DNA from: Omnitrophica WOR_2 bacterium RIFOXYA2_FULL_38_17
Lineage (GTDB): Bacteria; Omnitrophota; Gorgyraeia; Zapsychrales; Zapsychraceae
Direction of reading: 5' to 3'
NCBI GenBank assembly: GCA_001805965.1
Contig: MHHG01000068.1
Coordinates: 5,535 to 44,512, forward strand
Length of the DNA: 38,978 nt
Shown here one piece after another: positions 30,252 through 38,293 of this stretch (the stretch's first letter is position 1; every line of letters begins with the position of its first letter). The position numbers were made by a program, and so were the translations under genes. The notes beneath the pieces were generated by a model. That model made no database searches. It saw only the letters and a program-made list of their open reading frames with translations, and was not told the DNA's origin.

Positions 30252-31724
30252 CTATACGAAGCTTTCTTCACCTGCCGAAGCTTTTTCGAACTTAGCAAGA
30301 TTTGACATAAAATCTTTTACACAAAGCTTAACTAGATCGTCATATTTACTTTCCATTATCCTGAATATTCTTTCAGGCCTAGAATAAAATTCCCTCATAC
30401 ACCATGACCCTAGCCTTCCGACCTGCTCAATGGTTAAATGCTTTGTAGGAATAACAGGGTGATGAAAATCCCATTGCTTAAGATCAATATTATTTGGATC
30501 AAACCAGTTCTTTTCCAATGCTTCTCTCCATAATGGCGAGCCAGGGACAGGCGTCACATAATCTAATGCCATAATATCCGGATCGACATCATTAGCCACT
30601 TCAAAGCGTTTCTTTATCGTCGCCTCATCGTCTTCTTCCAATCCTATAAGCACAGTTCCAACAGATGAAATATTCGCCTCTCTAAGCGCCTTCACTGTTT
30701 CTTTAATTTGCGAAAGGGTCACTCCCTTACCTTGTTTGGCCAATTGCTCATCGCTTTCCACTTCAATACCAACAAGTCCCATGAACAAGCCTGCCTCATA
30801 CATCAAAGGCATTATTTCCTTATGGTCCAGCCAATCATCAGCCCTTCCCAGGCAGACCCACTTTATTTTATTTCCTCGCGCTATCTTCATCTCGCAGAAC
30901 TTCTTGACATTCTCTTTATCAACGTTAAACGCATCATCCTGAATAACAACAACTTTAACTCCATATTTTTTCTCTAAAAGGTCCATTTCATCCAGGATCT
31001 TTTCATGGGATTTTCCTCTCCACGAAATATAATCCTGCTTCGCATTTCTTTCATCATACAGGCTCCACTGATAACAGAATGTGCAGGCTCCCGGACAACC
31101 ACGCGATGTTAACAATTCAGCAAACGGTTTCCAGTATGTATGGCCAACATATTTTTCCATGGGGAAAAGGTCATATGCTGGCATAGGTAGCTCGTCAAGG
31201 TCCAGGATAAGATTGCGATGCGGCCCTATCTGAACAGTTCCATCCTTTGCTCTGGATACGAGTCCTGGTATTTTTGTAAGGTCAGGATCTTTTTCTTTTA
31301 ATGCTTTTACAACATCAGTAATGGTCAGCTCTCCTTCACCCATTGCAATAAAATCAATTTTAGGATTTTGGGCTAAAGTCTCTTTACAATATGCAGAATA
31401 CCATAAGCCTCCCATCAATATTTTTGTATCGGGCAATATTCCCTTGATCTTCTTTGCTGTTTCATTGAAATGCCAGATAACAGACAAGCCACCTGTTGAA
31501 TGCAAAAGGTCCCCGAATACACAAAGATCAGGATTCGATTTTTTGATCTCAGCCAGCATTTGATCTGAGGACATAGAAAGAGCTTTAGCGTCGATAACTT
31601 GAACATCCGCCACTTCTTTCTCTCTCAAGTAAGCAGCTATCTGGGCATAATATTGGTTAGGTGCCTTATGATCACCATGTGTCGCCCATGAGCCCATCGG
31701 AGGCGTAACAAATAATACTTTCAT
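30252..31724 (-). CDS. B12-binding-domain radical SAM enzyme (BchE-like class)
   Basis: A 490-residue iron-sulfur enzyme. The N-terminal ~140 residues form a cobalamin-binding Rossmann domain (MKVLFVTPP..., GDLLHSTGG, MGGLWYS, GEGE). A strict DxHxxG is not present; there is Asp72-x2-His75-x2-Gly78. The radical SAM core has Cys210-x3-Cys214-x2-Cys217 (GCPGACTFC). Such enzymes methylate unreactive carbons or, like BchE, oxidise and cyclise without oxygen, and generate 5'-deoxyadenosine or S-adenosylhomocysteine. Ribosome site AGGAGA. It heads the second half of the locus and probably tailors the polyketide. Confidence 0.9.
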   Translation of the reverse strand: MKVLFVTPPMGSWATHGDHKAPNQYYAQIAAYLREKEVADVQVIDAKALSMSSDQMLAEIKKSNPDLCVFGDLLHSTGGLSVIWHFNETAKKIKGILPDTKILMGGLWYSAYCKETLAQNPKIDFIAMGEGELTITDVVKALKEKDPDLTKIPGLVSRAKDGTVQIGPHRNLILDLDELPMPAYDLFPMEKYVGHTYWKPFAELLTSRGCPGACTFCYQWSLYDERNAKQDYISWRGKSHEKILDEMDLLEKKYGVKVVVIQDDAFNVDKENVKKFCEMKIARGNKIKWVCLGRADDWLDHKEIMPLMYEAGLFMGLVGIEVESDEQLAKQGKGVTLSQIKETVKALREANISSVGTVLIGLEEDDEATIKKRFEVANDVDPDIMALDYVTPVPGSPLWREALEKNWFDPNNIDLKQWDFHHPVIPTKHLTIEQVGRLGSWCMREFYSRPERIFRIMESKYDDLVKLCVKDFMSNLAKFEKASAGEESFV

Positions 31725-31746
31725 CTTCTCTCCTATTTCTTGATCA

Positions 31747-31824
31747 AAGAAAATCTTCTGATTTTCTTAAAAACTTTGATAATGTTTGTCAAAATGAACA
31801 ACCAAGCTGCTTTTGGGCTGTTCA
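31747..31824 (-). terminator. Two hairpins after the aldehyde dehydrogenase gene
   Basis: In the 101-base gap, TGAACA/TGTTCA (31795-31800 with about 31819-31824) closes a longer imperfect stem followed on the minus strand by ATTTT, directly after the dehydrogenase stop. Further on, AAGAAAATC/GATTTTCTT (31747-31755 with 31760-31768, loop TTCT) is a perfect 9-bp stem. The pair may partly terminate the first half of the locus or stabilise its mRNA end. Confidence 0.45.
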
Positions 31825-31825
31825 G

Positions 31826-33307
31826 TCAAAACCATGATGCTACCAGGGGTTTTCCGCCTGGCGTTTTATCTATACAAATATGTTTACATTGCGTATATTC
31901 AAGCAATCCTTCAACCCCCAACTCTCGTCCAAACCCGCTTTGTTTATAGCCGCCAAAAGGGGCTTCATTATAAAAACCCCCATATGTATTGATCCATACA
32001 GTTCCGCATTGCAATTTTCTGGCAACAGAACTTGCCTTCTTCTCATCCTTTGTCCATACACTAGCCGCCAAACCATATTTTGAATCATTAGCTATCTTTA
32101 TTGCTTCTTCCTCAGATGAAAATTTAATGACTGAGAGTACGGGGCCAAATATCTCTTCTTGTGCAATTGTCATTGAGTTATCAACATCCGCAAAGATCGC
32201 CGGCTCAAAATAAAATCCACCTTTATACTCATCGCCTTCGGGCACCTTACCTCCGCAAAGAAGTTTAGCGCCTTCCTTAATACCTTTTTTAATATAATCT
32301 AAAACGCTTTCAACATGTTTCTTGCTGATCAGCGGTCCAAAATCAGTCGCATAATCTGCTGCATTGCCAACCTTCAAAGCTTTTGTTTTCTCAACAAGCT
32401 TTCCTAAAAACTCATCATATATTTTGTGGCTCAGTATCAATCTCGAACCTGCGGTACACATTTGTCCCTGATTCATGAAAATAGCGGACATTGTTCCACC
32501 TATCGCCGCTTCAATGTCACAATCTTCAAAAACTATGTTAGGAGACTTGCCTCCGAGCTCAAGTGTTAGACGTTTGGTATTCGATGCCGCCTGCCTCATA
32601 ACATCCTGGCCTGTTTTAGTCCCTCCGGTAAAACTAAACTTATCTACATCAGGGCTTGCAGCTAACATTGCAGCGACATTGTGATCCTTTGTTGATACAA
32701 CATTCAATACGCCTGATGGCAGATCTGCCTTTTTTGCTAGTTCAGCCAATTTCATAACTGACGCGCATCCCTGAGACGATGGCTTTAGAACAACTGTATT
32801 GCCAGCAATCAAGGCTGGGGCTATTTTCCATGCAGCCATTATTATCGGGTAATTCCAGGGAATTGTACATCCAACCACCCCTATCGGATCACGGACAATA
32901 ATGCTTTTCACAGGATGATCTGTCTGGAGTTCCTTGTCAGACAACACCTTTTCAATTTTAGAAAAGTATTCAAAGGTCTCAGCTGCAGTCGGGATATCAA
33001 TGAACGTTGTCTGTTTTGTTGTCTTGCCTATATCCTTACATTCTATATCAGCAAGCTCTTTAGCATTTTCCCTAATAAGTTCCGCTATTCTTTTTAAATA
33101 TCTGCCTCTTCCTTCCAATGAAAGTTCAGACCAAACCCCGCTATCAAAAGCATCTCTAGCTGCTTTTATAGCACTAGACATATCATCTTTGTTCGCATCA
33201 GCGATTTGACAAAACACTTCGCCTGTCGAAGGATTCAAACTATCAAACACCCTTGCACCTTGAGCATTAATTAATTCACCATTTATATACAATAAGAATT
33301 TATTCAT
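31826..33307 (-). CDS. NAD(P)-dependent aldehyde dehydrogenase
   Basis: A 493-residue enzyme from the ATG at 33307 (an ATG at 33322 adds five). It oxidises an aldehyde to its acid in the cytosol. The fold is complete: PWNYP and VLKPSS for cofactor binding, FTGGTKTG, the general base Glu250 in LELGGKSP, the nucleophile Cys284 in NQGQMCTAGSR, and EEIFGPV. The non-acylating type is indicated by this arrangement. It follows the aldolase-SCP2 gene by about 30 bases, so its substrate is probably the aldehyde released by that aldolase: acetaldehyde from 5-deoxyribulose 1-phosphate or methylthioacetaldehyde from the methylthio analogue (inference). Confidence 0.93.
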   Translation of the reverse strand: MNKFLLYINGELINAQGARVFDSLNPSTGEVFCQIADANKDDMSSAIKAARDAFDSGVWSELSLEGRGRYLKRIAELIRENAKELADIECKDIGKTTKQTTFIDIPTAAETFEYFSKIEKVLSDKELQTDHPVKSIIVRDPIGVVGCTIPWNYPIIMAAWKIAPALIAGNTVVLKPSSQGCASVMKLAELAKKADLPSGVLNVVSTKDHNVAAMLAASPDVDKFSFTGGTKTGQDVMRQAASNTKRLTLELGGKSPNIVFEDCDIEAAIGGTMSAIFMNQGQMCTAGSRLILSHKIYDEFLGKLVEKTKALKVGNAADYATDFGPLISKKHVESVLDYIKKGIKEGAKLLCGGKVPEGDEYKGGFYFEPAIFADVDNSMTIAQEEIFGPVLSVIKFSSEEEAIKIANDSKYGLAASVWTKDEKKASSVARKLQCGTVWINTYGGFYNEAPFGGYKQSGFGRELGVEGLLEYTQCKHICIDKTPGGKPLVASWF

Positions 33308-33338
33308 TTTTGTAATGATCATTTTTCAGCTATAAGTA

Positions 33339-34352
33339 CTATTCTATGGGAACCCCTGTCCATAACTCGAAGACCCTGCTGCAGGGCGCATACCATTTTG
33401 ATATCCTTGCAAAATCCCCGCGCAAATTCATTTTTTTCTGGGTAGTAGCGACAAAAGGATCGATCTGGCTAGTAAATACTGCACGCCAAATCGACTCTGT
33501 TGCAGTGATCAGAAATTCTGCGTTTTCGTTACTGGACACATTAACGATCTTTCCCTTTTTAAAATTGAAACTAAACACTTTACCAGTTTCCGCCAACTTA
33601 ACAGCCAGCTCCATTGTCATATCTGTCTTGTCACCAAGAACGCTCATTTGAGGATCTTCATTAACAAGCTTAACAATGGCATCAATCTGTTCCTTAGAGA
33701 ACAAATCATACTTATCCGAGTTCTTCTTTTCTGGTTTAGGCTCTTTTTTATCTTTTATTTCAATATTATTTGTTAAGCCGGATTTGTATAATCTAGCTAC
33801 TGCATCCACCCTTATCGCATTTTCAAGTCCTTGAATTAATAAAAAACAGTCAAAAAGATCTCTTCCCATGGCAAGAACACCATGATTCTTGAGAACAATA
33901 ATATTATTTCCTTTCAATTCATCAATAACTGGGGCAAACTCAGTAACTGCAGGCGTAGATTGCTTAATAGACCTGACTTCCCCTAAAAACAATTTTGTCT
34001 CAAGTATTCCGGAATTGAACTTATCGTTAACTAGAAAATAACCATTAACATAAGTAGTATGCGTATGAACAATCGTTTGAGTCTCATCAAAATTCCTATA
34101 AATCTCAGTGTGCAGGGTATTTTCAGTTGAGACTGCCCCCTCATCTATCAAATCTCCGTTAACATTCATCAGCAAAATATCTTCTTCTTTTAATAATCCA
34201 AGACAAGTTTTTGTTGCAGTTAAAAGAATTGTTTCTTTATCGACTCTGACACTTATATTGCCATTTAAACCGCTCGCAAGCTCTTTATCCCAAAGCAGAC
34301 GGCCTATAGCGATAATATCTTTTTTTAATTTATTTATTTTGTCCTGATCCAT
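33339..34352 (-). CDS. Class II aldolase fused to an SCP2-like domain
   Basis: A 337-residue two-domain protein. The ATG at 34352 follows GAGGAG and is preferred over 34400, which lies deep inside the previous gene. Residues 1-200 are a zinc class II aldolase/adducin domain: Glu77 (STEN), metal ligands His96 and His98 (HTHTTYVNGY) and His157 (LKNHG). A charged linker (about 198-214) leads to residues 218-335, which resemble SCP2 sterol-carrier domains, with ESIWRAVFTSQIDP and MNLRGDFARISK. Aldolases of this class cleave 5-deoxy- or 5-methylthio-ribulose 1-phosphate to DHAP and an aldehyde. I do not recall this fusion being described. Confidence 0.87.
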   Translation of the reverse strand: MDQDKINKLKKDIIAIGRLLWDKELASGLNGNISVRVDKETILLTATKTCLGLLKEEDILLMNVNGDLIDEGAVSTENTLHTEIYRNFDETQTIVHTHTTYVNGYFLVNDKFNSGILETKLFLGEVRSIKQSTPAVTEFAPVIDELKGNNIIVLKNHGVLAMGRDLFDCFLLIQGLENAIRVDAVARLYKSGLTNNIEIKDKKEPKPEKKNSDKYDLFSKEQIDAIVKLVNEDPQMSVLGDKTDMTMELAVKLAETGKVFSFNFKKGKIVNVSSNENAEFLITATESIWRAVFTSQIDPFVATTQKKMNLRGDFARISKWYAPCSRVFELWTGVPIE

Positions 34353-34875
34353 CTCTCTCCTCAAAAATGTGTCCAGGCACATGCTCAAACAAGGGCACAT
34401 ACCCTTTAGTACCTTTAGGAGCTATTTTAACTCCGTTAAAAGTCGTTATTTCCTTTTCATCACCCATCAGTTTATTCTTCCCTTTTTCCGCTTTTTCTCC
34501 TGGGTAGCAATAAACCGGGATCTCATGCTTCTTTGCTAGAACCCCTAATATGGATGACCCTATGTAGCACAAAGAACCTCTGTCATGAATTGTTTCATAT
34601 GCAAGCCAAACTTCCTTGACCATATTTTTATAAAATAAAAATCCAGCCATGTTGTCAGCAATAATTGTTGGGGTGATCCCTCTTTTTAGCAAATGTGTAA
34701 TTGCAACTTTTGCTGCATGCAGGCTCGGGCGTCCTTCCATAACAAATACTTTTGCTGGACCTCTAGCTTTGAGCATATCAAAAAATGTTTTTTCAAAAAC
34801 CCCGTGAAGCAGAACAACGCTTCCTTCCATAAGTTTTAAATCTTCATCTGTAATTGTTTTTTTACTCATTTTCAT
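34330..34875 (-). CDS. Half-size MtnA/eIF2B-like protein
   Basis: A 181-residue protein matching only the C-terminal Rossmann domain of MtnA/eIF2B-alpha proteins: VFVMEGRPSLHAAKVAI corresponds to the ETRP segment, TPTIIADNMAGFLF follows, and LAYETIHDRGS stands where MtnA has its catalytic VGxDR. The Cys-bearing N-terminal half is absent and the catalytic Asp is replaced by Glu. It overlaps the full MtnA gene by 14 bases and the aldolase gene by 23. A regulatory or structural partner of MtnA, or an enzyme with altered chemistry, are both possible. Confidence 0.78.
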   Translation of the reverse strand: MKMSKKTITDEDLKLMEGSVVLLHGVFEKTFFDMLKARGPAKVFVMEGRPSLHAAKVAITHLLKRGITPTIIADNMAGFLFYKNMVKEVWLAYETIHDRGSLCYIGSSILGVLAKKHEIPVYCYPGEKAEKGKNKLMGDEKEITTFNGVKIAPKGTKGYVPLFEHVPGHIFEERDGSGQNK

Positions 34876-35872
34876 TAACACCTATAGGAATTGTTTTAGT
34901 GATAAGTGCATAAGGGACAACATCAAATCCTGGATAAAAACCATCAACTTTTCCCCTGAACACTTTTTTACCTTCGAATTTCAATAATTCATCAGCTTTT
35001 CTTATTTCAATAGGAATATCTCTTCCAGACCGTATCTTGTCTGACGGCTGGGTAAGAACATACATGGGCACGCCAAAATGTTCTGCGACAACAGCGATCT
35101 GATAAGTCCCGATCTTATTAGCGAAATCCCCATTAGCACAGGACCTGTCAGATCCGACGATAACCTTGTTAACCAGTCCATCCGACATCAAAGACCCAAC
35201 TGCATTGTCAGCTACAAGCGTTACCTTTACTCCCATTTCAGATAGTTCCCAGCAAGTCAGCTTAGCCCCTTGAAAATACGGCCTTGTTTCAGTAGCAAAA
35301 ACATGTATGTCTTTTTTTTCCTTAAGGCAAATATTTGCTGCCATAGCAAGTTCACCGCTAACATTACAGTGCGTCAATATACAATCTCCATCCTGTATAA
35401 CTTCAGCAATATGTTGAACTCGCCCCAACCGCTTGGCTCTTATACTTTCTAAATAACCTTCAGTATTTTTTTTAACAAATGTCTTAATATCCAGTCCGCT
35501 ATCAATAGCCATAACTGCCCAGCGAACAATAATGCCGGTCACTTCTGAAAAAGGAAATGTCGGCCTGCTTTTGTTCAAGTCATGCGCAATTTTCTTTATT
35601 TTATTTAAAACCTTCTCTTGAGATCTAAAGTCAGTTTTCTTGGAGACCTTTACTTTCTCCAATTCCATAAGGAAAGTATATAAAACCACAAGGAACTGAC
35701 CAAAGGCCCTTGTCTTCATATTATGAATAACATTCACTGCGCCCTTAAGAGTCTTTATCTTGATATAATGCAGATTCTTCGGGACTTGAGTTTCATCAAG
35801 AACTGACATTACACCGCCCTTTAAACTTGCCGGCCAAAATAGTGGGGACTCCTTTAATTTTGTCATTTTCAT
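34862..35872 (-). CDS. mtnA: Methylthioribose-1-phosphate isomerase family (MtnA)
   Basis: Isomerises an aldose 1-phosphate (5-methylthioribose or 5-deoxyribose 1-phosphate) to the ribulose 1-phosphate. The 336-residue protein is full length with a helical N-terminal domain and Rossmann C-terminal domain. Active-site landmarks are clear: SRPTFPF, Cys169 in THCNVSGELA, ATETRPYFQGAKLTCWEL and Asp242 in VGSDRSCANGDFANKIGTYQ. The start overlaps the phosphorylase stop by 4 bases (ATGA). No mtnK, mtnB, mtnC or mtnD is nearby, which favours the aldolase-based salvage shunt over the classical methionine salvage pathway. Confidence 0.93.
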   Translation of the reverse strand: MKMTKLKESPLFWPASLKGGVMSVLDETQVPKNLHYIKIKTLKGAVNVIHNMKTRAFGQFLVVLYTFLMELEKVKVSKKTDFRSQEKVLNKIKKIAHDLNKSRPTFPFSEVTGIIVRWAVMAIDSGLDIKTFVKKNTEGYLESIRAKRLGRVQHIAEVIQDGDCILTHCNVSGELAMAANICLKEKKDIHVFATETRPYFQGAKLTCWELSEMGVKVTLVADNAVGSLMSDGLVNKVIVGSDRSCANGDFANKIGTYQIAVVAEHFGVPMYVLTQPSDKIRSGRDIPIEIRKADELLKFEGKKVFRGKVDGFYPGFDVVPYALITKTIPIGVNENE

Positions 35873-36621
35873 TTTCCTTCTAATCTTTTTACCGTGTCAA
35901 AAGCTACTTGGATCATTGTTGATTCAGCCATATAATAATCCGTGTTCATAAAACCCATCTCGCCGGTAATAACATTGTCGCTTACTGCCATAATAACAGC
36001 AGCAGGAATGTTATAGGTCTGGCAAATAGTCAGGAACGCAGCCGAAACCATATCGGCAGCAATAGCCCCTTGACCAACAGCCTTTCCAACATGCTCTCTG
36101 GTCTCTCTTAACAGTGCATCTGTAGTCCAGCAAGGCCCAACAATAACATTATTAATCATCGCGTTTGCTTTTGCTGTTTCAACTAAAGCATCTGACAGCT
36201 TTTTATCTGCTGTCGGAACAAAATCAGCATCAACATAATACTGAGTTACGCCTTCACCTTTTATCGCCGTTGTTGCAACAACAATATCGCCAACCTTGAT
36301 ATCTTCTCTCAAAGCGCCACAACTTCCCAATCTGATCATAGCGCCAACTTTTGCATTACACATTATTTCAGTCGTAATAGATGTATCAGCTGCAAATCTT
36401 CCACCATTAATAGTGGTAATTTTAATACCCTCAAAAGTCCCTGTATGCATTGTATATTCCATAAAACTGAAATTCTTAACAGGGTCTTTCAGTCTTTTAG
36501 CAATAGCTTCCATTCTTTCTTTTGGACCTGGAACAAGCGCGTACTTACCCAGGTCTCCCGGCCTTAATTGAACCATTCCCATCAAATCTTGTCCTGTCAT
36601 ATGAATTTCTTTTTTCATCAT
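35869..36621 (-). CDS. NP-I family purine nucleoside phosphorylase-like enzyme
   Basis: A 250-residue phosphorylase. Phosphate-site residues are present: PGPKER (Arg36), Arg97 and Ser100 in IRLGSCGAL. The purine-protonating Asp215 in AVSDN favours purine over uridine substrates. The usual sugar-binding Met-Glu pair is changed: DMVSAAF has Val192 where the family has Glu. It starts at an ATG sharing its A with the ligase stop codon (TAATG) and is coupled to mtnA, so 5'-deoxyadenosine or methylthioadenosine is the likely substrate, releasing adenine and the 5-substituted ribose 1-phosphate. Confidence 0.88.
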   Translation of the reverse strand: MMKKEIHMTGQDLMGMVQLRPGDLGKYALVPGPKERMEAIAKRLKDPVKNFSFMEYTMHTGTFEGIKITTINGGRFAADTSITTEIMCNAKVGAMIRLGSCGALREDIKVGDIVVATTAIKGEGVTQYYVDADFVPTADKKLSDALVETAKANAMINNVIVGPCWTTDALLRETREHVGKAVGQGAIAADMVSAAFLTICQTYNIPAAVIMAVSDNVITGEMGFMNTDYYMAESTMIQVAFDTVKRLEGK

Positions 36622-38120
36622 TATCCCTTCCTCAAACTTTCTTTATCGATTTTGCCTGCTTTGTTTTTTGGCAGCTCTTCCCTAAGCTCAACAACCTGCG
36701 GAACCTTAAAATTTGCTAAATGCTGACGAGCAAAATAACGAATATCTTCCGCTTTTAACAAAGAGTTTTCTCTTAAAACAACAAATGCTTTAACAGCCTC
36801 ACCTTTCATTGCATCAGACATGCCAATCACTGCAACTTCTGATACTTCATCATGCTTATACAATGCACTTTCAACTTCAGGTTCAAAAACTATCTGACCT
36901 CCCACCTTGATCATCTCTTTCTTTCTTCCAGCTATATACAAATAGCCGTTTTCATCAAATCGTCCCAAATCACCTGTATGCAAGCCTTCCGGCCTTAAAA
37001 CACTTTTAGTAAGCTCCGGATCCTTATAATATTCTTTCATGACTATCCACCCTGATATTACGATCTCTCCTATTTCACCATTTGGGACAACATTCCCTTC
37101 ATCATCAAGGACTTTTATTGTACAGTGTGGCGCCGGCTTACCTATGCTTGCAATGTTATCACTATCCATAGGAGTTACTGTGTTAGGAGGGCATGTTTCT
37201 GTCATACCCCATCCATTTAACAGTTTTGCATTCGGACAATATTTATGAAACCTTTCCATTATTTCCGGCGAGCTTGGCGCTCCAAAAACAACGACCCACC
37301 GTAAAGATGATAGGTCAAATCGCTCGATCTCCTTCAGTGTTAATATCGCGTTATACATCGGAGGAACAATATGAAAACATGTGACCTTATATCTATCAAT
37401 CAATCCAAGGAATTCAAAAGGATTGAACCTGTCCATCAAAACAACTGTAATAGCAAAGATAATACAGTTCTGTAAATAAATGAACCCTCCAATATGGCTC
37501 AAAGGTATAGCAGCCAATTTAATATCCTTATCATTCAGGTCAACAAAATGATCCATAGCTGCAGGCGAACCTTCAAGATGTTTATACGTCAACAAGATAC
37601 CTTTTGGTTTACCTGTTGTACCCGACGTATACATAAGAAGGCACGGGTCATCATCATCAATTAATACGTCTTCTAATTCATTGTTTGCATTTGCAATTAA
37701 AGCACCAAATTGACCTGGTCCTTCTATCTCTGAACAACACAAAATAATTTCTTCCAAACTTGACAGATCTTTTTTTATCGCATTAAGGTCTACAACAGGT
37801 TTTGTTCTTGCGATCAAAATTTTTGCTTCGGAATGATCAAGGCACGAAGTAAGTTCATCTGTTTTCAGCATATAATCTAAAGGAACTACAACTGCACCTA
37901 TACAAAAGCATGCCAGATATGAATATACGTATTCAATACAATTTGGCAAATAAATTGCAACTTTTACTCCCTTTGAAACTCCCGTAGATTGCAAAACATT
38001 TGCAAATTTCAAAACATTTCTATTTAGCTCACTAAAAGTAATTTGCTGCTCTTTAAAAATTATTGCAGGTTTATCAGCAAATTCGACAGACTTATTTTGT
38101 AAGATTTTTCTTATTTTCAT
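36621..38120 (-). CDS. Acyl-CoA ligase (ANL superfamily)
   Basis: A 499-residue adenylate-forming enzyme that activates a carboxylic acid with ATP and usually loads it on CoA. Motifs in order: YTSGTTGKPKG (P-loop), GWGMTE, HTGDLGRF, RKKEMIKVGGQ and the C-terminal catalytic Lys in NKAGKIDKES. It is the first gene of the locus, with a predicted promoter and an 18-bp palindrome upstream. Substrate is unknown. By context it could activate the acid formed by the aldehyde dehydrogenase, supply a starter acyl-CoA for the PKS, or activate an aromatic acid. Confidence 0.92.
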   Translation of the reverse strand: MKIRKILQNKSVEFADKPAIIFKEQQITFSELNRNVLKFANVLQSTGVSKGVKVAIYLPNCIEYVYSYLACFCIGAVVVPLDYMLKTDELTSCLDHSEAKILIARTKPVVDLNAIKKDLSSLEEIILCCSEIEGPGQFGALIANANNELEDVLIDDDDPCLLMYTSGTTGKPKGILLTYKHLEGSPAAMDHFVDLNDKDIKLAAIPLSHIGGFIYLQNCIIFAITVVLMDRFNPFEFLGLIDRYKVTCFHIVPPMYNAILTLKEIERFDLSSLRWVVVFGAPSSPEIMERFHKYCPNAKLLNGWGMTETCPPNTVTPMDSDNIASIGKPAPHCTIKVLDDEGNVVPNGEIGEIVISGWIVMKEYYKDPELTKSVLRPEGLHTGDLGRFDENGYLYIAGRKKEMIKVGGQIVFEPEVESALYKHDEVSEVAVIGMSDAMKGEAVKAFVVLRENSLLKAEDIRYFARQHLANFKVPQVVELREELPKNKAGKIDKESLRKG

Positions 38121-38139
38121 CTCGCATTACTTATATTGT

Positions 38140-38168
38140 TAATTAGGTTATGGTTGTGAAATAATCAA
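38140..38168 (-). promoter_or_regulatory. Predicted promoter of the biosynthetic locus
   Basis: On the minus strand TTGATT (38168-38163), a 17-base spacer and TAATTA (38145-38140), about 20 bases ahead of the ligase ATG. It is the best match in the gap and lies next to the palindrome at 38175-38192. Confidence 0.45.
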
Positions 38169-38174
38169 GTTTGG

Positions 38175-38192
38175 CTAGTAAAATTTTACTAG
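38175..38192. promoter_or_regulatory. Perfect 18-bp palindrome, candidate operator
   Basis: CTAGTAAAATTTTACTAG is perfectly symmetrical and lies seven bases upstream of the predicted -35 box of the ligase-led locus. This is a typical arrangement for a dimeric repressor or activator. No cognate regulator is encoded in the locus. Confidence 0.6.
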
Positions 38193-38293
38193 TTTGATTT
38201 TAGTAGAAGAAATGTAATTGTCAAGAAGTATGTAAATAATTTTTTTTATTGTGAAAAAAATGAGATTCGAACATTTTTCACTTGATTTTCCAG

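Noticed and set aside
29984..31724. Bacteriochlorophyll biosynthesis (BchE-like enzyme plus PCP_red domain)
   Set aside because: No BchL/BchN/BchB, magnesium chelatase or other porphyrin gene is present; the neighbours are polyketide genes.
34330..36621. Classical methionine salvage pathway
   Set aside because: mtnK, mtnB, mtnC, mtnD and mtnE equivalents are missing; a class II aldolase and aldehyde dehydrogenase replace them, fitting the DHAP shunt better.
38251..38281. A tRNA-like T-loop (GTTCGAATC on the minus strand) that could mark a tRNA remnant or attachment site
   Set aside because: The T stem does not pair, no other cloverleaf arm can be found, and there is no direct repeat at the other end of the locus.
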